Positions 29,948 through 32,567 of a stretch of 32,567 nucleotides of DNA are shown in pieces. Under the pieces are notes generated by a model. That model was not told where the DNA came from. It saw nothing but the letters and a program-made list of their open reading frames with translations, and did no database searches. The translations under genes were made by a program, and so were the position numbers. The DNA comes from a virus, in IMG/VR virus record IMGVR_UViG_3300005618_000041, positions 1 to 32,567 of that record, one strand, 5' to 3'. How positions within the stretch are numbered: the first letter of the stretch is position 1; each line of letters starts with the position of its first letter.

Positions 29948-29958
29948 GTTTATATTTA
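29948..29958 (+). promoter_or_regulatory. Candidate phage promoter box, copy 3
   Basis: GTTTATATTTA lies 6 bases before the ATG at 29965, again within gaagtttatatttaaa. If it is a -7 box the transcript would be leaderless; if not, it may be a translation-level site. Confidence 0.4.
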
Positions 29959-29964
29959 AAGATT

Positions 29965-30312
29965 ATGAAAACAAAAACCGATGGAAACATTATTCAATTC
30001 TTGAATGGTTCGCATTCATTAAAAGGGATTTGGTTTGGTGAAGAACATCCTAAGACGGGAGCACCTTTTTGGTGGCGTAATGATTTGGATGAATATAAAA
30101 ATGAACATGAAAAATTAATAGAAGTTGTAAAAGTTGCTAATCAAATGCTTAACTGTTTAATGACCGAACAGGAAATTAGACTTTGGCGGCATTGGAGAAG
30201 TTGGGGTAAAATAGCATCATGGAGAGAACAGGCATTGGCTCAGATAGAATTATTTCAAAAATTGAATAAAGAGTTAACCCTTACTTTGTTGGAAAATAAA
30301 TCATGCCAATAG
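29965..30312 (+). CDS. Hypothetical Trp-rich protein
   Basis: This 115-residue protein is called from ATG 29965 (MKTKTDGNIIQFLNGSHSLK). The longer frame to 29902 overlaps the DUF551 gene. It contains WFGEEHPKTGAPFWWRNDLD and RLWRHWRSWGKIASWREQAL, which are Trp/Arg-rich, and a helical end. The last codons (LLENKS) are part of a 19-base repeat found again at the end of the next gene. Confidence 0.55.
   Translation: MKTKTDGNIIQFLNGSHSLKGIWFGEEHPKTGAPFWWRNDLDEYKNEHEKLIEVVKVANQMLNCLMTEQEIRLWRHWRSWGKIASWREQALAQIELFQKLNKELTLTLLENKSCQ
30285..30303 (+). repeat. 19-base direct repeat, copy 1
   Basis: tttgttggaaaataaatca at 30285-30303 is identical to 30665-30683. It encodes the end of the upstream gene in frame (LLENKS) and touches the first base of the HNH gene start. 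Confidence 0.85.
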
Positions 30313-30689
30313 ATTACAAAAGATACCCACCTAACTGGAAAACCGAAATTGTTCCTGCCGTTTTAAAACGTGCAAATGATCGGTGCGAATGCTGTGGACT
30401 TCAAAACGGTTGGACTGTGTGGTCTATTCATCTGCCAGTTAGGCAAGATGGTAGATATAAACAAAGATCAATTTGGTTCAGAATTAAAGAGGATGCAGTA
30501 CGAGAGGCACTAATTCCACAATTAATTAAAGAAGTTACTGTAGTTTTAACTGTTGCTCATCTTGATCACGATGAGGAAAACCATGAGGTTAAATTGGAAC
30601 GACTGAAAGCACTTTGTCAATTGTGCCACTTGCGATATGATGCCAAAGAAAAATATAGAAGAAGTTTGTTGGAAAATAAATCACTATAA
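30303..30689 (+). CDS. HNH-type endonuclease-like protein
   Basis: This 128-residue protein has DRCECCGLQNGW (residues about 26-37), a central basic loop (DGRYKQRSIWFRIKED) and VAHLDHDEENHEVKLERLKA, then LCQLCHLRYDA (about 104-114). The C-x-C-C and later C-x-x-C-H plus H-L-D-H, N-H core suits an HNH/zinc fold that nicks or cuts DNA. It is flanked by 19-base direct repeats, which suggests an acquired or inserted gene. Its ATG overlaps the end of the previous gene. Confidence 0.75.
   Translation: MPIDYKRYPPNWKTEIVPAVLKRANDRCECCGLQNGWTVWSIHLPVRQDGRYKQRSIWFRIKEDAVREALIPQLIKEVTVVLTVAHLDHDEENHEVKLERLKALCQLCHLRYDAKEKYRRSLLENKSL
30665..30683 (+). repeat. 19-base direct repeat, copy 2
   Basis: This is identical to 30285-30303 and lies in the same codon frame (LLENKS), at the end of the HNH gene. 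The spacing between copies is 380 bases, almost exactly the length of the HNH gene. Confidence 0.85.
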
Positions 30690-30690
30690 T

Positions 30691-30999
30691 ATGAAAACAG
30701 GAATCGAAGCAATTCAACAAGAACGCAATGAGCAAATTCACAAACACAATAGGCAAGTTGAAGATGATTTAAAATATAATTCAAATTTTCCTTTAGCTCT
30801 CACAAAAGCCGCATCATCATTGACCATGCAACCCATTGGACTTGCATCTGATTTTGGAAAGCCTGAAGGATGGGATGAAGAACTTTGGCAAAAAATGTGT
30901 CGAAAGCCATATAAGGAAAGACTTGCCATTGCGGGCGCATTAATAGCAGCAGAATATGATCGTATATCTCTTGAAGAATTAAAAAGGGGGATGAATTGA
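30691..30999 (+). CDS. Hypothetical phage protein
   Basis: This 102-residue protein is called from ATG 30691 (MKTGIEAIQQERNEQIHKHN), because the longer frame to 30637 overlaps the HNH gene. It includes SDFGKPEGWDEELWQKMCRK and YKERLAIAGALIAAEYDRIS, seen in a group of small phage proteins of unknown function with a helical ERxxQ start. It is the last supported gene of the rightward early region. Confidence 0.6.
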   Translation: MKTGIEAIQQERNEQIHKHNRQVEDDLKYNSNFPLALTKAASSLTMQPIGLASDFGKPEGWDEELWQKMCRKPYKERLAIAGALIAAEYDRISLEELKRGMN

Positions 31000-31089
31000 A
31001 ACAGTTATGAAAACAAATAACGAATTAATTGCTTTTGGAGTCAGGTTGCATATTAGCAATCTTTGTCTCGAAATCATTGTATTGTCCTA

Positions 31090-31109
31090 AATCCTGATTA
31101 GTGAGGATT
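31090..31109. terminator. Weak hairpin between converging operons
   Basis: The stem aatcct / aggatt (31090-31095 with 31104-31109) has an 8-base loop in the 140-base gap between the early and lysis genes. Neither side has a strong T run. The gap also has a 27-codon plus-strand frame (31007-31090) that I do not support as a gene. A bidirectional stop of the two convergent transcripts would be expected here. Confidence 0.35.
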
Positions 31110-31139
31110 AAGGAATCCAATTAATAGGAGGCGGTAAGA

Positions 31140-31643
31140 CTATTTAGTCGTTGAAAGCTTATCTATAAGTTTTTGCTTATCTTCAGAACCCCTAGAGCTT
31201 CCGCGATGGAATGAAAGCACTTGTGTAAAAACCCCAGTAACAGCCCCCCAAACTGCCGTGACAGCGGTGTAATCAACGTTAACATCCTTTCTTACTAGGT
31301 TCAACATTATCATCATTAGGTAGGCAGTAAGCCCTCCCCAAAGAATTGTAACGAATAGATCAATTAGATATGCTATGTTCTTGCTCATCCAAGAAGCATT
31401 CGCGCTATCCTGAATTTTAACATTTGCGTTTCTTGAATCGGAAACATCTTGCAAATATGACTTTTCAATATCAGAAGCATTGTTTAAAAGTACTTCTTGA
31501 TGCCTATCTAACTCTTGCTGTAGTGCTAGGTTAGCTCTATCTTTTTCTTCCTTTGGAGCGTTAATAGAGTCGATTACTGATTTAGCTGCATCGCCTATTC
31601 CTTTTATCCCTCCATGTATTAAGTCTGATATAATTCCCGGCAT
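31140..31643 (-). CDS. 3TM-type holin (GTA_holin_3TM-like)
   Basis: This 167-residue protein begins MPGIISDLIHGGIKGIGDAA. Two membrane segments are clear (about residues 90-114, NIAYLIDLFVTILWGGLTAY, and about 127-145), and the N-terminal part may associate with the membrane. DSRNANVKIQDS lies before the first and HRGSSRGSEDKQKLI after the second. This plan matches 3TM phage holins. Holins make lesions in the inner membrane that let the endolysin out. It lies two bases downstream of the endolysin stop. Confidence 0.75.
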   Translation of the reverse strand: MPGIISDLIHGGIKGIGDAAKSVIDSINAPKEEKDRANLALQQELDRHQEVLLNNASDIEKSYLQDVSDSRNANVKIQDSANASWMSKNIAYLIDLFVTILWGGLTAYLMMIMLNLVRKDVNVDYTAVTAVWGAVTGVFTQVLSFHRGSSRGSEDKQKLIDKLSTTK

Positions 31644-31645
31644 AA

Positions 31646-32125
31646 TTAAAAAAGATCAAATGGTAGATATCTTGGATTACCTTCCTGATCGTGATAAGCT
31701 CTTAAAACTTCGCCACGATTTTTATTTAAAGACTTACTAACGTGTACCCATGCCGGTTCTGACTTGTCCCCGAATTCCCATATTATTTGATCGAATCCGA
31801 AAACTTCTTTTTGGCTTAGGACATATTTAAAAAGCTCTGCATTTCTCCCTAGTAAAGACATATCTATAGCTTCTCCTTTCATATGGCTACTAGTCTTGCT
31901 TGATCCTGGTGTTGAATTATTGAGCGCTGGCGACCTGAAAAAAGAGTTAATATGTATAGGCCCGAAATGATCTCTCAAAGGATCGTAAATTTGTAAAGCA
32001 GCATATTTCATCGCTGATAGTTGATGTTCATCCGGAGTATTAGGAATGTCCAAGCGTGATGCAGTTTCACTACGAATAGCTTCTCCATAACTAACCCATT
32101 TAGAAATAAGATCGGTTAAGTTCAT
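31646..32125 (-). CDS. Endolysin, M15 peptidase (D-Ala-D-Ala type)
   Basis: This 159-residue protein has the M15 zinc-peptidase motif: INSFFRSPALN near residues 59-69, then SSHMKGEAIDMS (His81 and Asp88) and AWVHVS (His128). A candidate catalytic acid lies in IIWEFGD (about 114-120). It would cut D-amino-acid peptide links in the cell wall. No signal peptide is seen, so it needs the holin. The start is coupled by ATGA to the upstream small membrane protein gene. Confidence 0.88.
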   Translation of the reverse strand: MNLTDLISKWVSYGEAIRSETASRLDIPNTPDEHQLSAMKYAALQIYDPLRDHFGPIHINSFFRSPALNNSTPGSSKTSSHMKGEAIDMSLLGRNAELFKYVLSQKEVFGFDQIIWEFGDKSEPAWVHVSKSLNKNRGEVLRAYHDQEGNPRYLPFDLF

Positions 32126-32370
32126 AGCTTTTTAGTTCGTTCAAGAAATGTTGAATTCAATCCCTTTTGTTCTTCCACAAATGAATGAAAGTCTTGTTTA
32201 ATTTGCTTCACATCATCCTTTATCGAATTAATACTTGAAAGTATAAACCCGAAAATTACACTTACTAATGTAGTACAAAGCCCTATCACTAGATAAAGTG
32301 TAAAATCGGCAGAAAGGCCACCGTCTTTAGTGATTGCCTCTACTAGTAAGGTAAGTATATTGTGCAACAT
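32122..32370 (-). CDS. Small membrane protein in the lysis module
   Basis: This 82-residue protein begins MLHNILTLLVEAITKDGGLS, then has a membrane segment (FTLYLVIGLCTTLVSVIFGF, about residues 23-42) and a charged helical tail (INSIKDDVKQIKQDFHSFVE) with coiled-coil tendency. It is ATGA-coupled to the endolysin. Such proteins in lysis modules act as holin-like, antiholin or spanin-type factors; I cannot decide which. Confidence 0.65.
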   Translation of the reverse strand: MLHNILTLLVEAITKDGGLSADFTLYLVIGLCTTLVSVIFGFILSSINSIKDDVKQIKQDFHSFVEEQKGLNSTFLERTKKL

Positions 32371-32488
32371 CTTTTTTAAATTTTCGTAGTTCTTTCTTTA
32401 AATTTTTAATTACTGATAAAAGTCTTACAATCACAGTCCCCATGAACATTACTGAGATAACACATATAATTATTATCGCACTAATCAT
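32327..32488 (-). CDS. Possible small membrane protein (53 residues)
   Basis: This frame, below the size of most callers, begins MISAIIIICVISVMFMGTVI with one membrane segment, followed by a Lys/Arg-rich tail (NLKKELRKFKKDVAQ). It overlaps the next small membrane protein gene by 44 bases, which is long, so it may be a minor or dual-start product. The plan suits a small holin-like or anchor protein. Upstream (32489-32567) I see only a small inverted repeat (agtca / tgact) and no gene. Confidence 0.4.
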   Translation of the reverse strand: MISAIIIICVISVMFMGTVIVRLLSVIKNLKKELRKFKKDVAQYTYLTSRGNH

Positions 32489-32567
32489 AGCATCTATAAG
32501 CGAAAATTATTGTAGTCACTATATGACTTGAGAACCCACTATACCTATCATCATATCCTAAATTAAT

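Noticed and set aside
31007-31090. 27-codon plus-strand frame after the last early gene
   Set aside because: It is short, with no motif and no coupling beyond a nearby stop. It might be a small gene but cannot be supported.
1-32567. tRNA genes, integrase, repressor or insertion sequence
   Set aside because: I looked for these features and saw none that I could support, so temperate lifestyle or attachment sites are not claimed.

Overview
The window looks like part of a tailed double-stranded DNA phage (or prophage) of a Bacteroidota host, most likely flavobacteria-like. The evidence is AT-rich DNA, very dense packing with dozens of ATGA or TAATG start/stop overlaps, few clear Shine-Dalgarno sequences, and a set of phage proteins typical of such hosts. 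These include a tail-tube-like protein beginning MAC, DUF551, RyR, HTH_39 and RecT proteins. The long tape-measure protein and the tail assembly chaperone imply a siphovirus-like tail. I see no integrase, CI-like repressor, tRNA, CRISPR array or insertion sequence. No portal gene is visible, and one gene runs off the left edge, so the phage genome probably continues beyond the window.

Layout. (1) 18879 down to 16676, minus strand: small accessory genes. They include a RyR-domain protein, an alanine-repeat protein, a zinc-finger microprotein, a coiled-coil microprotein and a small lipoprotein. (2) 16644 down to 4200, minus strand: the late operon. Its order is small terminase, large terminase, tail chaperone with a -1 frameshift site, two neck or tail-completion proteins, two large tail/baseplate proteins, tape measure, a small HTH protein, a ClpP-like protease-scaffold fusion, major capsid and a probable tail tube. 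It ends at a strong terminator (4152-4177). (3) 4117 down to position 1: a chain of overlapping glycosyltransferase and methyltransferase genes reached only by readthrough of that terminator. They are candidates for making or modifying a glycan on the virion or on the host surface.

(4) 18988 to 30999, plus strand: early genes diverging from region 1. They include unknown microproteins, a second alanine-repeat protein, RecT with its partners, HTH_39 and MerR-like proteins, two DUF551 proteins, a zinc-ribbon gene with its own promoter and terminator, an N6-adenine methyltransferase, a cytosine-C5-type methyltransferase, a DUF1376-like replication protein, a 59-residue RHH-like protein missed by size cut-offs, and an HNH protein. 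(5) 32488 down to 31140, minus strand: a lysis module with a small membrane protein or proteins, an M15 peptidase endolysin and a 3TM-type holin, converging on the early operon.

The most unusual signals are as follows. A 13-residue peptide is encoded twice around the adenine-methyltransferase gene, identical in protein but recoded at 11 of 39 bases. A perfect 19-bp direct repeat brackets the HNH gene. A canonical T_TTT_TTT slippery site joins two chaperone frames. Two unrelated genes carry 12-bp-unit alanine repeats. A GC-rich, foldable leader lies before the replication genes. The structural gene order is atypical.
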